From NCBI GenBank assembly GCA_913009825.1, contig CAJVYQ010000010.1:1-64000 (forward strand): a stretch of DNA of 64,000 bases, given 5' to 3'. Positions within the stretch are counted from its first letter, which is position 1, and every line of letters begins with the position of its first letter. Position numbers and translations under genes: made by a program. Below, in pieces: positions 1-7,652 of this stretch. The notes beneath the pieces were generated by a model, which saw only the letters and a program-made list of their open reading frames with translations, was not told the DNA's origin and did no database searches. This DNA is from an uncultured Deferribacteres bacterium (lineage in GTDB: Bacteria; Zhuqueibacterota; JdFR-76; DREG01).

Positions 1-198
1 TCCGCTTCCTTTGCGCTCTCTGCGTCTCTGCGTTTTAAAGCGCCTGTTTTTTTAACGCAGAGACGCGGAGAGCGCAGAGAAATTGAAAAAATCGTCTGCC
101 TGTTCAGCCCGCGAATTACACGAAATCATACGAATAGGATAAAATAGTTAACGATTCGCGTTTTTTAGCGATATTAGCGGGCAACCTGAATAGTTACA
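1..198. repeat. Family II (IS66-like) short element, right part, inverted partner of 14705-14902
   Basis: The segment is the reverse complement of 14705-14902 with about three mismatches over 198 bp. It ends at 185-197 with the family II terminal repeat CCTGAATAGTTAC. An inner hairpin is built from CTCTGCGTCTCTGCG and its complement at about 17-80. The left end lies before the window, so the full length is unknown. No coding potential is seen, and 199-383 holds nothing recognisable. Confidence 0.85.
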
Positions 199-383
199 TA
201 CTTTCTTTGACAATAATGCATGATAGCCAGACCATACCAACAACCCTTCATTCCGCGTCACGTTCCTGTCTTCATTCTCAAGTTGTAACAACTGCAAAGA
301 AATTTGCCGGTAAACCCTCGCGAACCGCATTAATTTTTAACCTTATCCCGCGTAGCCATTACACGGTATTTTTCCCGGTGATC

Positions 384-2111
384 TCAGTAACCGTTTCTGT
401 TCCGGAACGTCTCCATTTCCCCCAGTACATCTGCAACAAAATCCGCCTGTAAAACCTTACGCGCCAGCTCCCGGCAATTTTTCATCGTAAGGGATTGAAT
501 TTGTTTCTTCACTGCCGGAAGCAATAATGGCGACATACTGAGCGAGTGGATTCCCAGCCCCAGCAGCAAAGGTGTCCAGCAGGGATCGGAAGCGATTTCT
601 CCACAAATAGAAACCGGTTTACCGAACTTGTCCCCGGCTTCTACAATTTTTTGTATCATTTGCAGAATAACCGGACTAAATGGTTGATAATAGTCTAACA
701 CATTCTGGTTGTTGCGGTCTACAATCAGCGCATACTGCACAAGGTCGTTGGTGCCGATACTTACAAAATCCACATGTTGCATGAGCTTGTCAATTTGAAA
801 AACAGCCGCCGGTGTTTCTATCATGGTTCCGACCTGAATATTACCGGAGCCGGAATCTACCGTTTCTAAAATCTGATTGAGGAAATCCAACTCTTCCAGA
901 TCATTAATCATAGGATACAGAATTTTAACCGGATTTCCTTCTGCGGCGGTTAGGATGGCGAGAAGCTGGGTTTTAAAAATTTCCGGGTGATACCGGAATA
1001 CCCGGTGCGCTCTTAAGCCAAGATATGGATTATCCTGAGCGCCCATGGAAAAATAGGGTAAAAACTTATCGCCGCCCACATCCAGTATTCGAAAAATAAC
1101 AGACTTGCCTTCCATATAACGCATCGTTTTTCGGTACCATACAAGCTGTCGGTCGAAGCCGGGAAAATCGTTTTGATCAAACATAAACAGGAACTCGGTG
1201 CGAAACAGTCCTATTTCATCCACCTGGGAAAGATCGATCAGGGGTAGTTCATCCAATCGTTCAATATTTACGCCAAGTATGACCCGGGTTCCATCGATTG
1301 TTTCGGCCGGCCGGTTTTTTACACGCGGATCCAATTGGTGTGTACGACGGTTTTCTTTGATCCTTTGCCGGTAGGTAAGAATTGTATGAGAATCAGGATG
1401 AATGATTAACTCACCGGAAAATCCGTCTAAAATTAGGGGATTGCCGGTTTCCGGGACATCAGAAAGATCAGTATAGGTTACAAGAACGGGAATGCCAAAT
1501 GCCCTGGCTAAAATTGCAGCATGTGATGCAGGCGTGCCATTCTCTGCAACAATACCGGCAACCGACTGTTTTTTGCCGGATAATACGGTGGAGGGTAACA
1601 ATTCTGAAGAAATTAATATTGTATTGCCGTTAATCACATCCTGCGAAAGAACCGACTTCTCCACCGATAGATTACGGAAATATTTTGCCATATCTGTAAA
1701 ATCCTCGGCGCGGGCGCGAAAATATTCATTTTTTGAAGTGAGCATCTGTGCAGCAATCTTTTGCATAATCCGGTCCACGGCAACTTCAACTGTGACCAGT
1801 TCTTCCGAAATTATACGGATCACTTTCTGATGAAAGCTTTTATCGGTTAAAATCATCTGATGTGTTTTCAGAATCTCCGCATCCCGCGCGTCAATTTCCG
1901 TTGTGATATTTTCACGCAGATCGGATAATTCAGCCACAATTTGTTCCACATTCCCGGTAAACCGTTTCAATTCTGTTTCCAGGTTAAATTCTGTCCTGAT
2001 ATTTTGACACAAATCAGGCCCTCTAATTTTAAAAGCATTCCCAATGGCGATCCCGGGAGAAATCACCCTCACCGGCTGTTTAATTTCCATCTTTCCATTA
2101 ATCCTGTTCAT
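384..2111 (-). CDS. ptsI: Phosphoenolpyruvate-protein phosphotransferase (PTS enzyme I)
   Basis: Enzyme I takes phosphate from PEP onto a histidine and passes it to HPr in the cytoplasm. The 575-residue product has the usual family length. The phospho-histidine motif TPASHAAILAR is around residues 193-203, with His197 as the predicted site. The C-terminal PEP-binding TIM barrel shows GTNDLVQYAL and SICGEIASDP. The ATG at 2111 opens the frame, and an internal Met8 (MEIKQP) is an alternative start nearer the family N-terminus. No HPr or EII gene lies next to it in this window, so whether it feeds a sugar PTS or a regulatory chain cannot be told. Confidence 0.95.
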   Translation of the reverse strand: MNRINGKMEIKQPVRVISPGIAIGNAFKIRGPDLCQNIRTEFNLETELKRFTGNVEQIVAELSDLRENITTEIDARDAEILKTHQMILTDKSFHQKVIRIISEELVTVEVAVDRIMQKIAAQMLTSKNEYFRARAEDFTDMAKYFRNLSVEKSVLSQDVINGNTILISSELLPSTVLSGKKQSVAGIVAENGTPASHAAILARAFGIPVLVTYTDLSDVPETGNPLILDGFSGELIIHPDSHTILTYRQRIKENRRTHQLDPRVKNRPAETIDGTRVILGVNIERLDELPLIDLSQVDEIGLFRTEFLFMFDQNDFPGFDRQLVWYRKTMRYMEGKSVIFRILDVGGDKFLPYFSMGAQDNPYLGLRAHRVFRYHPEIFKTQLLAILTAAEGNPVKILYPMINDLEELDFLNQILETVDSGSGNIQVGTMIETPAAVFQIDKLMQHVDFVSIGTNDLVQYALIVDRNNQNVLDYYQPFSPVILQMIQKIVEAGDKFGKPVSICGEIASDPCWTPLLLGLGIHSLSMSPLLLPAVKKQIQSLTMKNCRELARKVLQADFVADVLGEMETFRNRNGY

Positions 2112-2122
2112 TCATTAGGCAG

Positions 2123-2220
2123 TGTCTGTCCTAAAATACCCGCGACATTGTCATTCCGGCCTGTCTGCACAGGCAGGCCGCTAAAAGCATGCGGGAATGA
2201 TATATCCGGACAGATATTAA
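2123..2220. repeat. Imperfect terminal-repeat hairpin element
   Basis: GTGTCTGTCC at the left and GGACAGAT at the right bracket a stem CATTCC...GGAATG and an inner hairpin CGGCCTG/CAGGCCG (2157-2163 and 2174-2180). It lies just upstream of ptsI and looks like a degenerate dispersed element. Confidence 0.5.
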
Positions 2221-2294
2221 GTAATCTTAGTGGTCTTGTTCATAAATATGGTGACATATTCTTATGGAAAAAAATGAAATTGAATTATCACTAA

Positions 2295-2372
2295 ACCCCT
2301 CCTGGCCTCCCCTTATCAAGGGGAGGAAATTCCCCTCCTTGATAAGGAGGGGCAAGGGGAGGTCGAAGAATC
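2295..2372. repeat. Pyrimidine/purine-rich inverted repeat
   Basis: CCTCCCCTTATCAAGGGGAGG-type arms are followed by a second arm containing CTCCTTGATAAGGAGGGG. Together they can fold into a long hairpin between the Rieske gene end and ptsI. It may also help terminate the Rieske transcript. Confidence 0.55.
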
Positions 2373-2386
2373 ATACGTCTTCATAT

Positions 2387-2893
2387 TTATGAATTCATGT
2401 ACTTAGCAACAAATATTTTTCCGTCTTTGATATTAACTTTGTAAGGAGCAAGCGGCCGCGGCGGCGGACCGGAAATATTCTTACCATACAGATCGTAATG
2501 GCCGTTATGGCACGCACACCAGATATGTTCAAAATCCTGCCGGTACTGCACAATACAACCTAAATGGGTACATATCGCGCTGAATGCGCGGTATCCTCCG
2601 TCAGGCAGGTGGATGAGAATCACCGGTTTTCGGCCATAGCGAATAATTTTTCCACTGTTTTGTTTCAAATCGCCTATTGTACCTGCTTCCACTGTGTTCG
2701 GAACGGCTTCCGTATTTTTGGGGGGGATCAGATATCGAATAATGGGGTAAAGCACCGAACCAAGAAGCGGAATCCCGCCTACACTCATTAGAATGTTTAA
2801 AAACCAACGGCGCGGTTTCTTCTCCTTTTGTGACAAAACGCCCATATCCGCCAGGTGAGCGTTGCCCGAAGACTTGTTATTTTTTGTTTTCAT
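2387..2893 (-). CDS. Membrane-anchored Rieske [2Fe-2S] protein (QcrA-like)
   Basis: This is a one-electron carrier of quinol oxidation complexes or of stand-alone electron-transfer chains. The 168-residue protein has a charged N-terminus, one hydrophobic anchor at about residues 30-52, and a C-terminal Rieske fold. Both cluster-binding boxes are intact: CTHLGC and CACHNGHYD, each with Cys and His. A GPPPRPL proline loop follows, as in bc-type Rieske proteins. It is the last gene of a three-gene minus-strand run with a flavoprotein and an ICMT-like methyltransferase. No cytochrome b lies beside it, so its quinol partner is unknown. Confidence 0.9.
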   Translation of the reverse strand: MKTKNNKSSGNAHLADMGVLSQKEKKPRRWFLNILMSVGGIPLLGSVLYPIIRYLIPPKNTEAVPNTVEAGTIGDLKQNSGKIIRYGRKPVILIHLPDGGYRAFSAICTHLGCIVQYRQDFEHIWCACHNGHYDLYGKNISGPPPRPLAPYKVNIKDGKIFVAKYMNS

Positions 2894-2981
2894 GATGACA
2901 ACCTCAGTTTTTTAAATGTTGTTTAAGTAATTCATAATTATACATTTATACAATTATAAATATCCAATTCGGCGAATCGAC

Positions 2982-4163
2982 CTACGATACGCCGCCTACC
3001 GCTAATTTCTCATTTTTAATTTGTCTGTTTTGTCTCGCGTCTGCTTCTTTACCGCACCGGCACCACACACAATGGCAATTCAGGTGCAGACATTGTTTGT
3101 CAATTAAACGGGAACGATACCAGTAACGCGCAACCAAATAGCTGATCTTTTTGGAAATAGTATATTGATGATGTTTTCTCAAAACCTCGATAACATCCCT
3201 TTTGCCCAAATACTTAAGGATAAACCGGTACCCTTTATTACCCAGTCTGGCATATAACCAGCGGTTTGCCAGAGCTGTTTCCAAAAAAGGCAGAATCTGT
3301 TCTTGCACCAGTTTCTCATAAGGCTGCCCGGTGATGATGCTTTCCGCCGCCAAATAGCCGGACGTCAGGGCATGCCGGATACCAAATCCCCATAACGCAT
3401 CCTGAAAGCCGGCATTTTCACCAACATATAAAATATTGTCTTTTCCGGTTGTAATGGACGGCAGAAAAAAATTACCGAAACCGCCAAACTCTTTTGGCTG
3501 TTGAATATCGATATTAATGAGGTTTTTCATTCTGTCGAACGCTCGTTCATAATAGAGCCGTTCATGTTTAAAATCCTCGAACAAGCAGGTGGCAAACGTA
3601 GCTCTACCGTCGTTAATTAACAGATATGCATAGCCTTTGGGGGCAATCCGGTCGTCTAAAAAACCGAAATAACCGTCTGGATGGGAAGTACGGAAAACGA
3701 TCCCTTTGGCAATTACATCTGCCGCCTTTGGGCCGGTCCCGGAAATCACCATTCTGGATTGGATATGTTCAACTTTATGATTCCACTTGAACTGTACACC
3801 GGCAGCCAGCGCTTGCCTTTTCAGCCCCTGATCAAAGGACCAGAGGTTTTCTCCCCGCTCGATCAGATAAAACAACGGCCGTTTGGAGGTGATGTCAAAA
3901 CGGTTCGAACCGGAATCAAAAAAAGATCCCTGCGAATGAGGCACAAATGTGAAATTAGGTTCCACGCCGATTTGTTTTAGAAATATTTGTGCATCTTCCA
4001 ATGTGGACCAATTCTCAATTCCCTGAAAATCTCCGTTAAAGCGGAAGCCTACATTGTTGTGCTGTTCATAAACAACCGCATTGTAACCGGCGCGAGCCAG
4101 ACGGATAGACGCAATCATTCCGGCCGGACCGGCGCCAATAATATGGATTTTTTGTTTTAGCAT
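2982..4163 (-). CDS. FAD-dependent oxidoreductase, geranylgeranyl-reductase-like family
   Basis: The 393-residue flavoprotein has an N-terminal Rossmann dinucleotide motif IIGAGPAGMIASIRLARAGY (residues about 8-27). A later FAD-contact segment reads NILYVGENAGFQDALWGFGI. This arrangement is typical of the geranylgeranyl reductase / electron-transferring flavoprotein-like monooxygenase group, which reduces isoprenoid double bonds or hydroxylates lipids. The C-terminal 30 residues contain a cluster CLHLNCHCVWCRC, unusual for the family and able to bind a metal or Fe-S centre. It lies between the ICMT-like and Rieske genes with short gaps, so one operon is likely. The substrate is unknown. Confidence 0.75.
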   Translation of the reverse strand: MLKQKIHIIGAGPAGMIASIRLARAGYNAVVYEQHNNVGFRFNGDFQGIENWSTLEDAQIFLKQIGVEPNFTFVPHSQGSFFDSGSNRFDITSKRPLFYLIERGENLWSFDQGLKRQALAAGVQFKWNHKVEHIQSRMVISGTGPKAADVIAKGIVFRTSHPDGYFGFLDDRIAPKGYAYLLINDGRATFATCLFEDFKHERLYYERAFDRMKNLINIDIQQPKEFGGFGNFFLPSITTGKDNILYVGENAGFQDALWGFGIRHALTSGYLAAESIITGQPYEKLVQEQILPFLETALANRWLYARLGNKGYRFILKYLGKRDVIEVLRKHHQYTISKKISYLVARYWYRSRLIDKQCLHLNCHCVWCRCGKEADARQNRQIKNEKLAVGGVS

Positions 4164-4203
4164 ATCTGTTCATCCCTAAAAATCGTTATTTTATCTTCGT
4201 CAT

Positions 4204-4869
4204 TTAAATAGTATCCTTTTCCATGGCGCCGTCAATTTTCTTTCGTTTATAGAAAAATCGTGGAACAAATGCCGGAACCTGCCGGCGATAATTCTGATAT
4301 TCATCCCCGAAAATATTTTCCACCTCCCTTTCTTCACGCATGGACAACCGGTAATAGGCAAACATTAAGATCGGCCACATAATAAGTGTGATAAGTGTGG
4401 GCCATTGAATCAGCATTCCGATGGAGATCAAAAACAAACCTAGGTATTGCGGATGGCGAACAGAAGAATATATACCGGTCACTACCAATTCCCCCTTTGC
4501 AGTATGAATTTGCCGCCATCCTTTGCCCATGATGATTAAACCAATCAACATAATAAAACCGCCAAGCTGACAAATAATCAGCTTTACCCATTCCGAGGCG
4601 CCAAATAACGTGCCCAGCAGATGGCCATTGACATGTTGAAACGGATCGGCTATTCCCATCTTGCTGCCGAATACAGAAAGGAGAACGTAAATTGTCAGCG
4701 GGAATCCATACATCTCCGTGAACAACGCGACAATAAATGCAGCGAACACACCAAGTGTTCGCCATTCATATTTTTTCCTGGGCCGTAAAAAACCGATAAC
4801 AAAAGCGCCAAACAGAATCACATTGAATAAAACCATCAACCAAAGGCCGTAATCATAAGATTCGTGCAC
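4204..4869 (-). CDS. Isoprenylcysteine carboxyl methyltransferase (ICMT)-like membrane protein
   Basis: The 221-residue protein has five or so hydrophobic segments. Its conserved C-terminal core is GIYSSVRHPQYLGLFLISIG ... REEREVENIFGDEYQNYR, the signature shared by ICMT, NnrU-like and phospholipid methyltransferases that bind SAM at the membrane. In bacteria such proteins methylate small lipophilic substrates, not prenylated proteins. The start is GTG at 4869, with the strong ribosome site GGGAGGG seven bases upstream. It is the first gene of the operon with the flavoprotein and the Rieske protein, which suggests a membrane lipid or quinone modification route (inference). The AT-rich 275 bp upstream (4870-5144) holds no gene. 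Confidence 0.8.
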   Translation of the reverse strand: MHESYDYGLWLMVLFNVILFGAFVIGFLRPRKKYEWRTLGVFAAFIVALFTEMYGFPLTIYVLLSVFGSKMGIADPFQHVNGHLLGTLFGASEWVKLIICQLGGFIMLIGLIIMGKGWRQIHTAKGELVVTGIYSSVRHPQYLGLFLISIGMLIQWPTLITLIMWPILMFAYYRLSMREEREVENIFGDEYQNYRRQVPAFVPRFFYKRKKIDGAMEKDTI

Positions 4870-5144
4870 TTTTTTACCCTCCCTTTTTAAACTTTTTTTT
4901 TATCGTTCCTTAAACAATTTTTATTATTTCAAGATTCATGCCAAAAACATAAATAACTGTTTAATCATTGGTTATACAAAATAAGATGATTCAAAATCAC
5001 ACTATTTTTGAGAATATTCTACAAGTATTTTGTTCAATATTCTACAATTCGAAAATGATTTATTGCTTGTGATTTGATATTTGAAGTTTTAATTTTATTT
5101 GTAATTTGCTCATTTTGTAATTTTGGATTTGCGGTTTCGCTGCG

Positions 5145-5765
5145 CTATGAATTATTCGGGTTAAATCGCTCCGCCAAACGTTTCAGATCGGCAACCGTGT
5201 CGATGTCCTCAACGATAAGCGGGTCTGCAACCTTCCGGCGGATGATTAAATTTTGATTTTTTTGCAGCACATCCCGCAAAGAATGGGATGAAGACTCTCC
5301 GGTGATAGGTTCGAACAGATTACGGGGCAGATAAACAGGATGCCCGCCCCTATTTTGGTGAATTGGGATGATAATTTTATCTCTTTCATTCTCCCCGGTT
5401 TGCCGTAATTGCCCAACCGTATCGCTGCGCAAAAATGGTTGATCGATCAAACAGAGAAGACAACCGGAGCTGTCAGGCGGCAGATTTGCGATGCCCAATT
5501 GCAGTGACGAAAATTGCCCCATTTCATATTGTTTGTTCATTAAAATATTTATTTGACCCGCTTCCGGCAGGGCGGAAATGATTTTTTCCGCATTGTGGCC
5601 CAGGATGAGCAGAATTGTATCAATTCCCGCGCTTCGGAGTGACTTTACGATCCGGAGTAAAAACGGCTGTCCGGCAAATGTTTGCAGTACTTTTGGCGCG
5701 CCGAACCGTTCCGATTTGCCGGCGGCTAAAATAATGGCCGGGATTTGAACAGGGATGAATTGCAT
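5145..5765 (-). CDS. mocA: MocA-like molybdenum cofactor cytidylyltransferase
   Basis: This NTP-transferase of 206 residues carries the family N-terminus AIILAAGKSERFGAPK, which binds the nucleotide. A second conserved stretch, CLLCLIDQPFL, holds the metal-binding Asp. MocA converts Mo-molybdopterin to the cytosine dinucleotide (MCD) form used by xanthine-oxidase-family enzymes of the PaoABC kind. It is the last gene in the molybdenum hydroxylase operon, 13 bp after xdhC, so the cofactor of the neighbouring enzyme is probably MCD. Confidence 0.88.
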   Translation of the reverse strand: MQFIPVQIPAIILAAGKSERFGAPKVLQTFAGQPFLLRIVKSLRSAGIDTILLILGHNAEKIISALPEAGQINILMNKQYEMGQFSSLQLGIANLPPDSSGCLLCLIDQPFLRSDTVGQLRQTGENERDKIIIPIHQNRGGHPVYLPRNLFEPITGESSSHSLRDVLQKNQNLIIRRKVADPLIVEDIDTVADLKRLAERFNPNNS

Positions 5766-5778
5766 CGGGAGGGAACAG

Positions 5779-6573
5779 TTACTTTTTTAACTTCATGGAA
5801 AGATCATCCACCGGGACATGATGCCGCACGGCAATCATTTCCGCAAGGATGCTGACGGCAATTTCATGGGGGGTTTCGGCGCCGATTTTCAGACCGATGG
5901 GCGAATGAACTTTGGCGATCCATTCCCGCTCGATCCCTTTTTCCTGCAAATTGGCAAACAGCGTCGCCGTTTTCCGCTTGCTGCCGATCATGCCCAGGTA
6001 AACAAACGGCTGCCGGATACAATGCTGCAACACTTCCTCATCGCGCTTGTGGCCGTAGGTGACAATAACAATGAAAGTCCTTTCATTGAAAGAAAGCCCG
6101 GCAAATGATTGATTGTATTCCCCGACTATTATCTGACTTGCCTGCGGGAAACGGTTTGAATTGGCATATTCCGGCCGGTCATCCACCACAATCACGTTGT
6201 ATCCGGCTTCTTTCGCCAGCGGACACAGCGCCTGTGCTATATGCCCGGCGCCAAAAATGATGAGCCGGTCCGCGCCGCCCACCGGTTCAAACAACAACTC
6301 CACACTGCCGCCGCACAACATCCCCTCGTCCCCGGTCAGGTGAAAGTTTCGTTTGGCATAATGAGGCGCAGCCATTATTTTGACCGCATCTTCGACGGCC
6401 TCTTTTTCCAGCTTGCCACCGCCAATAGTGCCTGCAATGCTGCCATCGCTGTGGACCACCATTTTACTTCCCGTATGCCGCGGCACCGATCCCTTAACTT
6501 CGGTGACGGTAACCAAAACTCCCCGCTGCCCGGAACGGATCAATTCCAACAGATGTTCGTAAATTTCCGTCAT
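5779..6573 (-). CDS. XdhC/PaoD-type Moco maturation chaperone
   Basis: The 264-residue protein has the XdhC/CoxI N-terminal domain (GVLVTVTEVKGSVPRHTGSK, then GTIGGGKLE). A C-terminal Rossmann domain follows with IIFGAGHIAQALCPLAKEAG and VVDDRPEYAN, and the end is GLKIGAETPHEIAVSILAEM. Members bind Moco, help sulfurate it and insert it into the large subunit of xanthine-oxidase-family enzymes. It sits between the FAD subunit and mocA with gaps of 19 and 13 bp, exactly the maturation position known from paoD and xdhC clusters. Confidence 0.92.
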   Translation of the reverse strand: MTEIYEHLLELIRSGQRGVLVTVTEVKGSVPRHTGSKMVVHSDGSIAGTIGGGKLEKEAVEDAVKIMAAPHYAKRNFHLTGDEGMLCGGSVELLFEPVGGADRLIIFGAGHIAQALCPLAKEAGYNVIVVDDRPEYANSNRFPQASQIIVGEYNQSFAGLSFNERTFIVIVTYGHKRDEEVLQHCIRQPFVYLGMIGSKRKTATLFANLQEKGIEREWIAKVHSPIGLKIGAETPHEIAVSILAEMIAVRHHVPVDDLSMKLKK

Positions 6574-6592
6574 TCTTTACGCAATGCTCCGT

Positions 6593-7570
6593 TTAAGCCG
6601 TCAACTCACCGATCAGCCTTTTCATTAAATTTTTGGCCAACGGAAGTTTGTATTCATTCATCGCCAAAGGTTCTGCATCAACCAGTGCGGTTTTCATGAT
6701 TTCATCGAGATTCTTTTCACTGGGGATCAGACCGGATAACTTTTTACTGATCTTCTTTTCGAACCATGGCGCCGGCGCCACGCCGCCCAACACGACACGA
6801 CCCTTTTTGAGGGCATTACCATTTTTCTGAATCACGGCAGCGACGCTGACTACCGCAAAATCCCAAACGCCCCGTTCGGCAAATTTGACATAGCCGCTTT
6901 TTGTGTTATTATTCAATTCCTGAATTCGGATATCAACCACAATTTCTCCCGGCAGCAAAATGTTTTCCCGCCTCACATTTTTTTCGGGCAAAACAAAAAA
7001 GTCCCCGATGGCTACGGTTTTGTTTTTCCCGCCGGAATAAACAGTCAATTTTGCATCGAGAGCCAACAGCGCCACCGCCATATCCGAGGGATGAACGATG
7101 AAACAAGGTCCGCCGCCGATGACGCAATGGTACTTATTCTTACCGTCCACGGCATAGCAAATATCCCCGCCTTTGCGCAGACAGTGGAAATCGCCGCGGA
7201 AATACCAGCAGCGCGGACGCTGGCAAATATTACCGCCGATAGTGCCCACATTCCGCAACTGCGGCGAGGCAACTTGTTTTGCCGCCTGCGCCAGCACCGG
7301 ATACCGTTTGTTGATATCGGAATGAGAGGCAATTTTGGCAATGGACGTCAACGCGCCGATTTTCAACCCTTTGCCCGGCTGGTACGAAATCCGGTTCAAA
7401 CCGGGCAGCGATTTTAAATTGACCACATTCCGGGGAGCTTCGATGTCATCTTTCATCAAACCCAACAGATCCGTCCCGCCGGCCAGAGCCGTTGTTTCAT
7501 GCCAACTCTTGCCGAACATTTCTCCGGCTTCCTGCAGCGTTTTGGGTTGGAAGTATGTAAAATTATTCAT
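6593..7570 (-). CDS. Molybdenum hydroxylase FAD-binding subunit (PaoB/XdhB-like) with probable extra [4Fe-4S] cluster
   Basis: The 325-residue protein follows the CO dehydrogenase/xanthine dehydrogenase flavoprotein fold. Its FAD loops are ALAGGTDLLGLMKD near residues 30-43 and RNVGTIGGNICQRPRCWYF near 106. After that second motif comes a cysteine-rich insert, with C-x8-C-x7-C-x10-C between about residues 121 and 149. Comparable inserts ligate a [4Fe-4S] cluster in 4-hydroxybenzoyl-CoA reductase beta and in PaoB. It transfers electrons from the Fe-S subunit to an acceptor. In the operon it follows the Moco subunit by 82 bp and precedes xdhC by 19 bp. Confidence 0.9.
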   Translation of the reverse strand: MNNFTYFQPKTLQEAGEMFGKSWHETTALAGGTDLLGLMKDDIEAPRNVVNLKSLPGLNRISYQPGKGLKIGALTSIAKIASHSDINKRYPVLAQAAKQVASPQLRNVGTIGGNICQRPRCWYFRGDFHCLRKGGDICYAVDGKNKYHCVIGGGPCFIVHPSDMAVALLALDAKLTVYSGGKNKTVAIGDFFVLPEKNVRRENILLPGEIVVDIRIQELNNNTKSGYVKFAERGVWDFAVVSVAAVIQKNGNALKKGRVVLGGVAPAPWFEKKISKKLSGLIPSEKNLDEIMKTALVDAEPLAMNEYKLPLAKNLMKRLIGELTA

Positions 7571-7652
7571 GATATTCTCCGTATTTTAAATTTGTCCGAA
7601 ACCTTGGCGTGTTCCGTGACAGGAAACATCCGGTTCCCATCGCTTTCTTAGA

